Positions 44,681 to 53,520 are shown, counted from the first letter of the stretch. The stretch is DNA of 64,000 nucleotides from Capnocytophaga canimorsus (GCF_002302565.1 NZ_CP022382.1:1311001-1375000), one strand, 5' to 3'. Notes: generated by a model from the letters alone, not told the origin. A program made the numbers and translations.

Positions 44681-46684
44681 ATGGAAACGAAAGACAAATT
44701 TGTTTTGGCACGTACATACTTGGTGGCAGGCAGTTTGCTGGTATTAGCCGTGGTTATTGCCTTTAAGTTAATCAACATCCAAATTGAGGGAGATGCTTAC
44801 CGAAAAAAAGCAGAAGAAACTACCTTCAGAGAGGCTACAATTATCCCCAACAAAGGAAATTTATATTCTGATGATGGCAGTTTATTGGCTACCTCAGTAA
44901 CCCGATATGATATTCGCTTTGACACACAAACCCCAAAAAACAAAGATTTTGAACAATGGGTACGCCCCTTAAGTGATTCTCTTTCAAAGATGTTCAAAAA
45001 ACCATCTTCATACTATCAGAATTTGCTTCGCAAGGAAAGAAGTCATAAAAACAGAGGCTTGTTATTAGCAAGAGGCTTAGGGTATAGCGACTATATGCGT
45101 ATGCGTAAATTCCCGCTACTAAATATGAATCCTTACAAAGGCGGACTGGTTGTAGAGGAAAAAACCACACGCGAATATCCGTTAGGAGGAATTGCTCATC
45201 GTAGCATTGGGTACGAACGTAGAGATGAAAACGGATATGTAACCCGTGTAGGACTAGAAGGAGCTTTTTCTAAATATCTGTTAGGAAAAGAAGGACTTCG
45301 TTTGGAACAAAAAATAGCCAAAGGACAATGGAAGTTAGTAGGCAGTGGTAACATCATCGACCCCAAAGATGGGTACGATGTAGTTTCTACCATAAACATT
45401 AATATTCAAGATATTGCACATCACGCCTTGCTCACCCAACTCGAAAAATACGAAGCTGACCACGGTTGTGTGGTAGTAATGGAGGTAAGCTCTGGCGAAA
45501 TCAAAGCAATTTCAAACTTGGGGCGTTCTTCAGGGAAATATTTTGAACGTTTGAATTATGCCGTAGGTGAGGCACACGAACCAGGGTCTGTATTCAAACT
45601 AATGACTATGGTAGCCGCTTTGGAAACTCGCAGTATTGACACCAGTTATGTAGTAGATACCAAAAACGGAAAACTTTATTTTTATGGAAAACCTGTGGTT
45701 GACGCCAATAATAAAGGATATGGAAAAATAAATTTAGCAAAATCTTTCGCCGTTTCTTCCAATACAGGCATTGTACAAATGACTCACGATTTGTTTGCAA
45801 AAAAACCTCGCGATTTTACCAACAAACTGGAAGCGATGCAACTAACCAAACCACTGAATTTACCCATTTTAGGCGAAGGTACTCCATATATACCCAATCC
45901 GAAAGACAAGAAAAATTGGAGCGGAATTGCATTGGAATGGATGGCTTTCGGATACGGACTGCACCTAACCCCACTACAAACCTTAACCTTTTACAATGCC
46001 ATTGCCAACAACGGGATTATGGTTAAACCGCGCCTGATTAAAGAGGTAAAAGAATGGAACAAAACCATTGAGCGTTTCAATGTTGAGGTTGTTGATGAGA
46101 GAGTCTGCTCGGAAGAAACAGCAAAAAAGATGCAAAAACTACTCAAAGATGTTGTTGAAAAACCCTACGGAACTGGGCGTAAACTATACTCTCCTGATTT
46201 TTCAATGGCAGGAAAAACAGGAACTGCACAAAAGAATTACAAAGACAAATCGAAGAAAAATTACATTTCTTCATTTGCTGGGTTCTTCCCTGCCGACAAT
46301 CCTAAATATTCTTGCATTGTGGTTATTCACGAACCCAATCAGAGCGTAGGCTATTATGGTGGTGATGTTTCAGGACCTGTTTTTAAAAGTATTGCTCAAA
46401 AAATATATACCAATTCACTGCTCATCGATACCATTGAAGATGTAGATGAAGCCTCCGATACCACCGAAAATGAATACAATCAATATTACGTTAAAGCGAG
46501 AAAATACAAAACCATAATGCCTAATGTAATCGGAATGAGTGCTATGGATGCGGTAGCTTTACTTGAAAATATGGGCATAAGTGTACATTTGGTAGGTGAA
46601 GGAAAAGTAAAAAATCAGTCTTTGCCTTATGGGCAAAAACTCGGTAATACAAAAAATGTCATTTTGACATTAGGAAACGGCTAA
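44681..46684 (+). CDS. ftsI: Division-specific penicillin-binding protein with PASTA domain
   Basis: FtsI/PBP3 type (667 aa), the septal peptidoglycan transpeptidase anchored by one helix (~12-30). A PBP dimerisation domain covers ~50-220; the transpeptidase domain has the active-site Ser in EPGSVFKLMT (S-x-x-K), SSN (S-x-N) in FAVSSNTGIVQM, and KTGTAQ. A PASTA domain closes the protein (~605-667: MPNVIGMSAMDAVALLENMG). The normal next gene, murE, is not here but 14.3 kb away. Three hairpins follow the stop codon. Confidence 0.96.
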   Translation: METKDKFVLARTYLVAGSLLVLAVVIAFKLINIQIEGDAYRKKAEETTFREATIIPNKGNLYSDDGSLLATSVTRYDIRFDTQTPKNKDFEQWVRPLSDSLSKMFKKPSSYYQNLLRKERSHKNRGLLLARGLGYSDYMRMRKFPLLNMNPYKGGLVVEEKTTREYPLGGIAHRSIGYERRDENGYVTRVGLEGAFSKYLLGKEGLRLEQKIAKGQWKLVGSGNIIDPKDGYDVVSTININIQDIAHHALLTQLEKYEADHGCVVVMEVSSGEIKAISNLGRSSGKYFERLNYAVGEAHEPGSVFKLMTMVAALETRSIDTSYVVDTKNGKLYFYGKPVVDANNKGYGKINLAKSFAVSSNTGIVQMTHDLFAKKPRDFTNKLEAMQLTKPLNLPILGEGTPYIPNPKDKKNWSGIALEWMAFGYGLHLTPLQTLTFYNAIANNGIMVKPRLIKEVKEWNKTIERFNVEVVDERVCSEETAKKMQKLLKDVVEKPYGTGRKLYSPDFSMAGKTGTAQKNYKDKSKKNYISSFAGFFPADNPKYSCIVVIHEPNQSVGYYGGDVSGPVFKSIAQKIYTNSLLIDTIEDVDEASDTTENEYNQYYVKARKYKTIMPNVIGMSAMDAVALLENMGISVHLVGEGKVKNQSLPYGQKLGNTKNVILTLGNG

Positions 46685-46770
46685 CCATACTGTTTTTTAC
46701 CAGTAAACGAGCCGATGTTCTTTGACATAATGGGAATTAAAAGTGATTATAAATAGGTGCTTATCATTGA

Positions 46771-46837
46771 TTTTAAGCATAAAAAATACTTTCTATGCTT
46801 AAAATATTTGAAATATTTTTAAAGAAGATATTTCAAA
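46771..46837. repeat. Two AT-rich hairpins behind ftsI
   Basis: An 11 bp stem (46771-46781 with 46794-46804) and a 10 bp stem (46807-46816 with 46828-46837) stand in a row after ftsI. They may help end the dcw transcript or mark the edge of the inserted segment. Confidence 0.6.
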
Positions 46838-46853
46838 GTTATATATACAAAAT

Positions 46854-46890
46854 CCCTCTCCGAATTATAAATGTTCGGAGAGGGTTATAT
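46854..46890 (+). terminator. GC-rich terminator-like hairpin behind ftsI
   Basis: A perfect 11 bp stem CCCTCTCCGAA/TTCGGAGAGGG (46854-46864 with 46874-46884) with a 9 nt loop is followed by TTATATAA, a weak U tract. It would cut ftsI off from everything downstream. Confidence 0.65.
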
Positions 46891-46916
46891 AAAAACAATA
46901 GCTAAATACAAAAATA

Positions 46917-47240
46917 ATGAAGAAAATGACCCCAAAACAACTACAAAACATCGCCCAAATGGAGGAAATCCTCAATAAAATAGAAGAATTCACCCCGAAA
47001 GCGGAAGAATTTCTAAAACAATGGCAGGAATTACTTCCCGAAGTACAAAAACTTAACACCTATTACGGAAGCGACCAGTGGCGACAAGATTATGACGATG
47101 CCAATGCGGGTAAAATCCCCGAAGGAATGCCCCACGGAGTACTCTCGGAAGACCTCGCGTACAATGCTTTGGGCGACCAATATTTCTTGGCAGTGGATTT
47201 CTTGAAATTGGTAACCAAAATCATCTCGAGAGAAGAGTAA
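46917..47240 (+). CDS. DUF4298 domain protein
   Basis: A 107-residue soluble helical protein. The sequence PKQLQNIAQMEEILNKIEEF and the motif YYGSDQWRQDYDDANAGKIP..MPHGVLSEDLAYNAL are those of DUF4298, a small domain of unknown function in Firmicutes and Bacteroidota. It is followed by the first of two paralogous ~305-residue genes with a 1 nt gap, so the two are probably co-translated. Confidence 0.85.
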   Translation: MKKMTPKQLQNIAQMEEILNKIEEFTPKAEEFLKQWQELLPEVQKLNTYYGSDQWRQDYDDANAGKIPEGMPHGVLSEDLAYNALGDQYFLAVDFLKLVTKIISREE

Positions 47241-47241
47241 T

Positions 47242-48162
47242 ATGAAAAAAATCCTATTACTTTCAGAAAATCACACGGATTATCATTTAGGGTTTGAAGT
47301 GCAATCGCCTGAGCCGAAATTCTTTTCGTGGGACGCAACTTACGAGGAAGTTATCGCATCGCCTTTGGTGGAGTGGGACAGCCCTTTTGATTTGGATTAT
47401 GAGGTGTATGAGTATTACTATTTTAAATATCCGGTGCGGGTGGGCAATTTGCTATTTTCCAAATTTGAATTTCGCATTCATAACACCCAGCGTAGGGATA
47501 TAGCCGTACGAGAATACTATGCCAATGGAGACACACAAGTAGAAGAATTTGATTTTTGGCAAGTGCATCAGCAATTAGAAAAACATTTGCCTCTCAATGA
47601 ACACTATAAAACTCGTGAAGACCTCTATTCATTTTTTCAGAAAGACGGAATGACATTTCTTAGCGTTTATTACGGAGAACCTCAGCATCAATATGTGTTT
47701 TTTAATATTATCAATGCCCGTAAATATCCCGAATTAATCACTCCAATTGAAAATGAGGAGAATATACAACTTACCGATTGGGTGTTATTTCCGAAAGAAT
47801 ATATCGGAATAGAGACCAACTATCAAGAAAACGAAATCGTAAAACGCCGTCCACCTTTACTGACGGAAAGGTTTGGCGATAAAGCCGTTCTATGGAAAGA
47901 TGAAGTAAATAAACAACTCGGGGTAAGTGTGGGTGAATTTTGCAATATTTTTCCGCTATCGAATATTAAAAAAGTGGACATCGACCGAATGCTCCCTGCC
48001 AAAGGCAGTGGTGCCGATACTCTGAGAGTGTATTACAAAAAACAAAAATACCCAACGCTAATTTTCGGTGCCAAAGAATATGATTTGGATAATTATCTGC
48101 CCCAATTGGAAAAATTCTTCGGTATGCGTATTGAAGTAACAGGGTTTTATTATAATTGTTAA
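47242..48162 (+). CDS. Uncharacterised protein, tandem paralogue A
   Basis: A 306-residue soluble protein with no recognised family. It shares with the gene at 49168 the start (HTDYHLGFEVQSPEPKFFSW), the block RVGNLLF..FEF, VKRRP.LLTE.FG.K.VLW, and the end FYYNC. The middle (~115-180) is diverged. Rich in aromatic residues and Glu. No catalytic pattern seen. Such paralogues in accessory regions often are immunity or antigen-variation type proteins, but there is no direct evidence. A ~70 nt 3' flank is also shared with the paralogue. Confidence 0.7.
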   Translation: MKKILLLSENHTDYHLGFEVQSPEPKFFSWDATYEEVIASPLVEWDSPFDLDYEVYEYYYFKYPVRVGNLLFSKFEFRIHNTQRRDIAVREYYANGDTQVEEFDFWQVHQQLEKHLPLNEHYKTREDLYSFFQKDGMTFLSVYYGEPQHQYVFFNIINARKYPELITPIENEENIQLTDWVLFPKEYIGIETNYQENEIVKRRPPLLTERFGDKAVLWKDEVNKQLGVSVGEFCNIFPLSNIKKVDIDRMLPAKGSGADTLRVYYKKQKYPTLIFGAKEYDLDNYLPQLEKFFGMRIEVTGFYYNC

Positions 48163-48210
48163 TGGTTAATTATCAATTATTAAGGATTTTCCAATATATG
48201 TTTCGTAATA

Positions 48211-48270
48211 TTGTAGGGGCAAATCAACATTTGTCCTATAAACAATGTTAGGGCGAAAAATGTTTCGGAC
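48211..48270. repeat. Palindromic repeat pair 1
   Basis: Two hairpin units: GGCAAAT..ATTTGtCC (48218-48236) and GGGCGAAA..TTTCGgaC (48251-48270), the latter preceded by AATGTTA. The whole stretch from ~48181 is repeated after the paralogue at 50092. It overlaps the extended start of the CPBP gene frame. Confidence 0.75.
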
Positions 48271-48340
48271 TAATAATGAAACGACAAACCAGCATATAGC
48301 TGATAATACAACAAAAGAGACAATAGAAATCAACAATAAA

Positions 48341-49066
48341 ATGATAAAAATTTTAACCGAATCTTTTTTGCAGGTTGCTCTTTTGCTTCCTTTCGCAATT
48401 TTATTTTTGAACAAAAAAAGCAAAATCAATTTTCTGCGATTATTGATTTTTGTAAGTTGCTATGTCGCTTATCAGTTATTTCTCGTGCTTCCGAGCATCA
48501 ATGTAGTGTTCGATGTAATAGAAAGTCGTTGGAATTGGGAAGGAAAAGCATTGGGAATCATTTTTGGAATAAGCTGTTATTTCATTTTTAGAAGATATTT
48601 TCACGAAAATGATTTTTTCACTTTAAAACAAAATAGAGAAAACTTAAAACCAACTCTCATTGTAGCGGTAGGATTGGTATTATTATCAACTGTGGTTTGG
48701 TTTTTATTAGGTAAATCCCAATTTAATATGGAAACATTGGCTTTTCAAATATCCCTACCAGGGGTTGATGAGGAGATAATGTTTCGCGGAATTCTACTCG
48801 GGCTTTTGACCTCTTCATTGAAAGAAAAAATAACTTTTGTAGGAAATCCAAGCGTTTTACTAACCGCAATTCTATTCGGATTTATGCACGGTTTGACTCT
48901 TGATAAAAACTATGCGATTGATTTTGAATCTATTTATTTTATACAAACCACTTTTGCAGGATACCTTTGGGGGTGGATAACTCTAAAAAGTCGAAGTATA
49001 TTGTTAGCGATTTTGTCCCATAATTTCAGTAATTTTTTTGGAACATTAGCCACAATGATTAAATAA
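48341..49066 (+). CDS. CPBP-family intramembrane protease
   Basis: A membrane protein with about seven helices and the Abi/CPBP (CAAX protease-like) motifs: DEEIMFRGILLG (EE-x3-R), LFGFMHGL (F-x3-H) and LSHNFSN (H-x3-N). Members include type II CAAX prenyl proteases and bacteriocin self-immunity proteins. The frame is open from 48245, but its first ~16 codons lie in a palindromic repeat, so I take the ATG at 48341 (241 aa) right before the first helix; the ATGs at 48245 and 48260 are alternatives. Inserted between the two paralogues. Confidence 0.8.
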   Translation: MIKILTESFLQVALLLPFAILFLNKKSKINFLRLLIFVSCYVAYQLFLVLPSINVVFDVIESRWNWEGKALGIIFGISCYFIFRRYFHENDFFTLKQNRENLKPTLIVAVGLVLLSTVVWFLLGKSQFNMETLAFQISLPGVDEEIMFRGILLGLLTSSLKEKITFVGNPSVLLTAILFGFMHGLTLDKNYAIDFESIYFIQTTFAGYLWGWITLKSRSILLAILSHNFSNFFGTLATMIK

Positions 49067-49134
49067 TCCAAAAATCGTAGCGACTATCCGAGTAAAGTGA
49101 ATAGGCGAAGTAATTACAACTCACCCAGATGTAA

Positions 49135-49154
49135 AGGCAAAAAATATTTCGCCC
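49135..49154. repeat. Palindromic repeat 2
   Basis: AGGCAAAA/TTTCGCCC-type hairpin preceded by GATGTAA, 13 nt before the start of paralogue B. The sequence after it (CCCCAACAAATGAACTATGG) resembles that after the third unit at 55220. Confidence 0.65.
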
Positions 49155-49167
49155 CAACAAATGAACT

Positions 49168-50076
49168 ATGGAGAAAATCATACTTTTACAAAACCACACC
49201 GATTATCACCTCGGATTTGAGGTGCAATCGCCTGAACCAAAATTCTTTTCGTGGGACGCTACCTACGAGGAAGTTATCGCATCGCCTTGGGTGAAACAGA
49301 TTTTTTATAAGGATTATGGCGAGGGGCAACTTAGTCGTCAATTCGCCTTTAAATTTCCTGTGCGTGTGGGTAATTTGCTGTTTTACAACTTTGAATTTGG
49401 CTTTACAAGCACGCAACGCACCGACATTGCCGTAAGAGAATACCGTTTTACGAGCAAAAAAGGAGCATCTAAACACGATTTTTTACAGATTTGTGAGCAA
49501 TTTAATAAAGATTTGTCGCACAAGGAAGTAGATAAATATTTAGAAAATTTGTATTATGATAATCGCACGAACGGCATCAGTTTTCGTATGCAATATTATG
49601 GCGAGGCTCGACATCAAGATTTCTTTTTATCTATTTATAATACAAGGGATTATTACGAAATTATTAAACCTTTGGAAAACGAAATACAACTTACGGATTT
49701 TTTGGTTTTTCCACCACAAGACATTCGGATGGATACCAATTACCGAGAAGACATTCGTGTCAAACGCCGACCATCTCTATTAACCGAAAAGTTTGGTAAT
49801 CAGTCTGTTTTATGGCGAGATGAGGAAAATCAGCAAATGGGTGTGAGTGTGGACAAATTTGTTCGGGTTTTTCCGCTGTCAGACATTGAAAAAGTGTACA
49901 TCGAGCGTATGCTTCCTGCCAAAGGACACGGAGCAGATTACATTTTCATACAATATAAAAACGAAAAATATCCCACCAAAATCCTTGAAGCCGACAATAA
50001 CCTTTTTAACAAGGTAGATTTAGAAAAAATCTTTAAACAGAAGATTTTGTTTGGTGGGGAATATTATAATTGTTGA
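49168..50076 (+). CDS. Uncharacterised protein, tandem paralogue B
   Basis: A 302-residue soluble protein, paralogue of the gene at 47242. The first ~35 codons are nearly identical at the DNA level (for example CGTGGGACGC and GAGGAAGTTATCGCATCGCC), while the centre has drifted. The common C-terminal blocks (VKRRPSLLTEKFG, VLWRDE, FPLSDIEKVYIERMLPAKG.GAD) are kept. The function is unknown. The 3' flank contains the same repeat block as copy A. Confidence 0.7.
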   Translation: MEKIILLQNHTDYHLGFEVQSPEPKFFSWDATYEEVIASPWVKQIFYKDYGEGQLSRQFAFKFPVRVGNLLFYNFEFGFTSTQRTDIAVREYRFTSKKGASKHDFLQICEQFNKDLSHKEVDKYLENLYYDNRTNGISFRMQYYGEARHQDFFLSIYNTRDYYEIIKPLENEIQLTDFLVFPPQDIRMDTNYREDIRVKRRPSLLTEKFGNQSVLWRDEENQQMGVSVDKFVRVFPLSDIEKVYIERMLPAKGHGADYIFIQYKNEKYPTKILEADNNLFNKVDLEKIFKQKILFGGEYYNC

Positions 50077-50101
50077 TGATAATTACCAATGGTTAATGAT
50101 T

Positions 50102-50218
50102 TTCCAATATAGGTTTTGTAATATTGTTGGGGCAAATCAACATTTGCCTATAATAAATAATGTAAGGGCGAAACATTTTTCGCCCAAACAGTGTAAGGGC
50201 GAAAGGTTTTTTCGCCTC
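50102..50218. repeat. Palindromic repeat cluster 3
   Basis: Three hairpin units: GGCAAAT/ATTTGCC (50132-50149), GGGCGAAA/TTTCGCCC (50167-50186) and GGCGAAA/TTTCGCC (50199-50217). Units two and three follow AATGTAA and AGTGTAA and are 31 nt apart. The first ~75 nt duplicate the flank behind paralogue A. Confidence 0.8.
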
Positions 50219-50247
50219 AATGATTAACCAACATTTACCCAATAACA

Positions 50248-51300
50248 ATGAAAGAAACCAATTTATTAAAAATTTTCAACCATTTCAAAACGGCGGACGC
50301 GAAAAATCTTATTATGAAAAATCCGCTGTACGAAGGCACTATGGAAGTGGCTTATTGGGTGCTTCCTTTTAGTTTCGATACGGGTTTTCACCGTCCTGAA
50401 TACGATTACAAAAAGGAAATTAAACTGACCAACAAATTGTTCCAAATGGTGGGGTTTCCTGAGTTTTCAGGCGAAGAACTTCAAAATATTTCCAAAGGTT
50501 TGGGCTATGCGATGATGATTTTTGATTTTGCCATAAAATCCAAAAACAAAAGGCAATACGAGCTTCCCATCACTTTCGGAATTTACCCCGATTCAGCTGA
50601 TAATCTATACTTTACCTATTGCGATAAGCCTGTTGCAGGAGGCTCTTATCTCAGTGCTTTTAAAAATATGAAGCCTTTTGTTTTGGAAAATGCAACCGAA
50701 AACGAACGGTATTATTACGAAACGATGTTGCAACTTTCCGAAGCGGTGTGCAATGAATTGGAAATCGCTACCGAAGAGAACCAAGGCATCTTCCATAAGA
50801 AAACAGCTTCTGACCAAGAAGCCTTTGATGAATTGGTGGAGCTGTTAAACCACGATAACTATCTTTCCAAAGAGGATATCGCCGAGCTGAAAACCGATTG
50901 GCAAAACATCCACCAAAATCGTGAAGCCTTTGCTCAAAGACTCATCGATGAGGGCATTTGGTTTGAGGAAGATTTGAAATATGTTTACACTTATGAAACC
51001 GATTATTTGCTTTATTGGGCATTTGTGGAAAAATTCAATGTGTATCGCGACGATTGGAAATTCGATCCCGAAGCATTGAGTGATTTTATCAGCGAGAATA
51101 TTGGTCAGAAATTCGAAATCACCTTTGAAGAATGCGGAAACGACAGCCGTATTGTGAGTGATAAACTCGAGCAGGAAAGCGATTACACCTTACTCGACCT
51201 GACCAGTGGTAACGACGACTGTAATTTCATCATCGCTAAAAAGCAGGACAAACAGCGTATTTACACCCTTGCTGACCAACTTGGCTTGTGGGTAGATTAG
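50248..51300 (+). CDS. Uncharacterised protein, possibly DUF6630-like C-terminus
   Basis: A 350-residue acidic, soluble protein with no membrane segment. Residues ~195-350 (EAFDELVELLNHDNYLSKED.., LIDEGIWFEEDLKYVYTYETDYLLYW, YTLLDLTSGNDDCNFIIAKKQ, LADQLGLWV) follow the pattern I associate with DUF6630, a small domain common in polyimmunity loci. The N-terminal part (MKETNLLKIFNHFKTADAKN) is not recognised. The assignment is tentative. The next gene starts 59 nt after its stop. Confidence 0.6.
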   Translation: MKETNLLKIFNHFKTADAKNLIMKNPLYEGTMEVAYWVLPFSFDTGFHRPEYDYKKEIKLTNKLFQMVGFPEFSGEELQNISKGLGYAMMIFDFAIKSKNKRQYELPITFGIYPDSADNLYFTYCDKPVAGGSYLSAFKNMKPFVLENATENERYYYETMLQLSEAVCNELEIATEENQGIFHKKTASDQEAFDELVELLNHDNYLSKEDIAELKTDWQNIHQNREAFAQRLIDEGIWFEEDLKYVYTYETDYLLYWAFVEKFNVYRDDWKFDPEALSDFISENIGQKFEITFEECGNDSRIVSDKLEQESDYTLLDLTSGNDDCNFIIAKKQDKQRIYTLADQLGLWVD

Positions 51301-51359
51301 CAGAAACACCATTTGCCCCTAATACCTTATGGGATTGGAGCGATAAGAAAATAAACAAT

Positions 51360-51644
51360 ATGAAAGAAATGGACGAAGATTTACAACAAATGACCCGAGA
51401 GCAACTCATTTCGGAGGTCGAAAAACTGCGTAATGCCATTCGTAAGCACCGTGATTGCAGCGAACACGATTTGTGTTGGTTTCATCCTCATTTATGGAAT
51501 TTACTTCCTGAAAAATATGAGGTGGATATATCTGTTCCGCAGTGGGATAAGTTTATGCAAGGATGTATCCAGTATCGAAAATCATTAGACAAACAATTGC
51601 CCAATGCACCCAGAATTACTACTGATTTTGATAACGAAGATTGA
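51360..51644 (+). CDS. Conserved small protein, function unknown
   Basis: A 94-residue protein from the ATG at 51360; a longer frame from 51288 overlaps the preceding gene and adds non-conserved residues. N-terminal helix (EDLQQMTREQLISEVEKLRNAIRKHRD) followed by CSEHDLCWFHPHLWNLLPE, a pattern I have seen in small proteins across phyla (H-R-D..H-x-L-C-W-H/F-x-P-x-L-W-x-L-L-P-E), often in mixed immunity-type neighbourhoods. Not assigned to a named family. Confidence 0.65.
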   Translation: MKEMDEDLQQMTREQLISEVEKLRNAIRKHRDCSEHDLCWFHPHLWNLLPEKYEVDISVPQWDKFMQGCIQYRKSLDKQLPNAPRITTDFDNED

Positions 51645-51694
51645 TAAAGTATATCACTAATAAACAATTAGTTACGAATTTAAAACAAAAATGT

Positions 51695-51946
51695 ATGGAT
51701 ATTAACGAAATAGAAGTAAACACGCGTGAGGATTTTGCTCACTTTATCGAAACCTTAAAAACCGACCTTGAAAACCATCCACAAGACTGGGAAAACGCCA
51801 CGCTGTCCGATTTTTTGGAGGCATTGAGCCGTTATGCAACTGACATTCAGCAGTATTACATCAATACTGGGCAAAATATCAATGCCGATACCGCCACTTG
51901 GCGACTTTTTGCCGATATTTTTAAGGGGGCAAGAATCTATGAATAA
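51695..51946 (+). CDS. DUF7660-like small protein
   Basis: An 83-residue acidic protein from the ATG at 51695 (the frame runs 18 codons further upstream). The sequence VNTREDFAHFIETLKTDLENHPQDWEN, LSDFLEALSRYATDIQQYY and TWRLFADIFKGARIYE at the end match the DUF7660 pattern as I remember it. Function unknown; members occur in loci of many small immunity-like genes. Confidence 0.7.
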   Translation: MDINEIEVNTREDFAHFIETLKTDLENHPQDWENATLSDFLEALSRYATDIQQYYINTGQNINADTATWRLFADIFKGARIYE

Positions 51947-51969
51947 GGAAGTTATAAGAAATTAATAAA

Positions 51970-52026
51970 ATGAAAAAAATAGAAACACTAAAAAACCTAT
52001 TTGATAACGCCAAAACGGACTATTAA
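51970..52026 (+). pseudogene. 18-codon gene stub
   Basis: ATG followed by 17 sense codons (MKKIETLKNLFDNAKTDY) and TAA, in good coding style (MKKIETLKNLF is a usual start) but with no continuation in any frame. Probably the N-terminal stub of a lost gene. Evidence is only the coding look and the many other broken genes around it. Confidence 0.35.
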
Positions 52027-52090
52027 TCCTTAAAACAACAAATTAAGAAAAAATTGCTGTAAATACGCAATAAATTGTGTATCAATGTAG

Positions 52091-52157
52091 GGAAGAGATA
52101 TATCGCTTCCTTTGAAAATCCGTTCCACCGTAGGGACAGGACACATCCTGTCCGTAC
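52091..52157. repeat. Palindromic repeat pair 4
   Basis: Two hairpins: GGAAG..CTTCC with an inner GATATATC (52091-52110) after AATGTAG, and GTAGGGACAGGA/TCCTGTCCGTAC (52130-52141 with 52146-52157, one mismatch). Arm sequences differ from the other units, but the layout is the same. Confidence 0.7.
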
Positions 52158-52215
52158 AATTTGTGAGAACCTGTATTTTTTTCTATTTTCGCCACCTCAA
52201 TTTAAATAGCTATTT

Positions 52216-52506
52216 ATGTCAGACAAAAAAACAAATGAGTACGGAGGTTTACTCAAAAAAAATCCAAAATTAGGCGTTTTGGTTTTAGTTCTTATTGGAG
52301 TAGGATTTCTATGGTATGCTTTTAAAACATATAATGATTTAACATTATGGGAACAAGAGGGAGGTACGCGTCCTATGCCTCGAATTTTTGCATTTGCATA
52401 TAATATAGGAGGGATTTGGGCAGTTGTTTCACTTATGGCAGTTGGTGGATTGTTCTTTTTTTACCAAGCATATCAGGCATATAACAAGCTCATAAAAAGG
52501 CAATAA
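52216..52506 (+). CDS. Small two-helix membrane protein
   Basis: A 96-residue protein with membrane helices at ~19-36 and ~63-85 and a loop rich in Glu/Gly between them. No family recognised. It follows a palindromic repeat pair and is closed by a terminator (52584), so it is a single-gene unit. Confidence 0.6.
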   Translation: MSDKKTNEYGGLLKKNPKLGVLVLVLIGVGFLWYAFKTYNDLTLWEQEGGTRPMPRIFAFAYNIGGIWAVVSLMAVGGLFFFYQAYQAYNKLIKRQ

Positions 52507-52583
52507 GGTAAATAAGTGGTAATTATAGTTTACCTAAAATCGTTTTCGAGAAGATTATCTTTCAAACATATAAAAAATCATTG

Positions 52584-52617
52584 ATTAAGGAGCAGGTGTA
52601 TCTGTTCCTTAATTTTT
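52584..52617 (+). terminator. Terminator
   Basis: A 12-position stem (52584-52595 with 52602-52613, one G-T pair) is followed by TTTTT; 77 nt after the preceding stop codon. Confidence 0.75.
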
Positions 52618-52741
52618 AATATCCTTTTAAGGAATGTTTTATTCCGAATAGCAGAAAGAAAACGCACTCAATTTCAGTGTCATTACTAAAAAGAAATCAT
52701 CAATGAAATCAATAAAGAAAATGTTTGTCATTGTAGCCCTT

Positions 52742-53272
52742 ATGAACAAAATAATAAAAAACATCATTATAGGCTTTTCAGCATTGGGTTTGATGGCGTG
52801 TTCGGAGGAAAAACTCACTACCTTTAAAACCTATGACGAGCAATTTACTTTTGAACTGAGTAACCACTTTAAAAAACACAAGCCCGAAGACCTTAATTTT
52901 TTCGATAATGGTAAATATCGTATTGAAATAGACGCTGCATTAAAATCAAATCAGGCGTGGAAAAATCAGTTTGAGGAATTCCGTGCCGACCCTAAACGCA
53001 AATATAGAAACTCGTCTTTTATGACTTTTGAGCGTATTGAAGAGCCTGTTACTAATGATAACGGCTACCCGATAATGGCTTTTTTTGGGGGCGGAAAAGA
53101 CCGCAGTATCCTTTTGCCCAAATACTTTGAGGGCTATTTCTTTATGGTGGAAACGCCTCGCCATTTTGTGAAAATTACCCTCAAACACACCGCAAGAAGC
53201 ACCAATGCAATCAATAAAGATAAGGCATTAAGCTATCTTATCCCGATGCTAAAAAGTTTTAAAGAACAATAA
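52742..53272 (+). CDS. Small lipoprotein, function unknown
   Basis: A 176-residue lipoprotein from the ATG at 52742: MNKIIKNIIIGFSALGLMAC with lipobox L-M-A-C, then a soluble part (FKTYDEQFTFELSNHFKKH.. to ..LIPMLKSFKEQ). The frame extends 13 codons upstream, but a signal peptide starting at MNKII is of proper length. The mature part looks like the PsbP/DUF-type folds used for small stress lipoproteins, not assignable. The 69-residue membrane protein follows 15 nt later. Confidence 0.65.
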   Translation: MNKIIKNIIIGFSALGLMACSEEKLTTFKTYDEQFTFELSNHFKKHKPEDLNFFDNGKYRIEIDAALKSNQAWKNQFEEFRADPKRKYRNSSFMTFERIEEPVTNDNGYPIMAFFGGGKDRSILLPKYFEGYFFMVETPRHFVKITLKHTARSTNAINKDKALSYLIPMLKSFKEQ

Positions 53273-53287
53273 ATCTGACTAATTACA

Positions 53288-53497
53288 ATGCAATTTCTGC
53301 TTAAAATTTTACCCTCTTTGCTTAAAATAGTGGCGTGTGTATATATCATCTATATCTTTATTGTAGAAAAAGGATTACGAAGACACAGCCCTATCAACTG
53401 GGAAACGCTAATGATGCTCGGCATTATGATATGGCTTGTTGTTATTATTTCCGATGCTTGGAAAGATATTAAGATGCAATGGCAAAAAAGGAAATAA
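53288..53497 (+). CDS. 69-residue membrane protein, copy A
   Basis: Two helices (~8-26 and ~42-58) joined by a basic loop with the motif RRHSPINWETLMMLGIMIW. A close paralogue lies at 63056 (about three quarters of residues identical). Function unknown. It overlaps the extended frame of the hydrolase gene by 19 nt, but that gene more likely starts later. Confidence 0.65.
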   Translation: MQFLLKILPSLLKIVACVYIIYIFIVEKGLRRHSPINWETLMMLGIMIWLVVIISDAWKDIKMQWQKRK

Positions 53498-53520
53498 ACC
53501 TTTATAAAAAAGAAAAACCA

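Noticed and set aside
49097-49294. 65-codon frame overlapping paralogue B
   Set aside because: It consists of palindromic repeat plus an out-of-frame reading of the paralogue start; the resemblance to the 55130 N-terminus comes only from the repeat.
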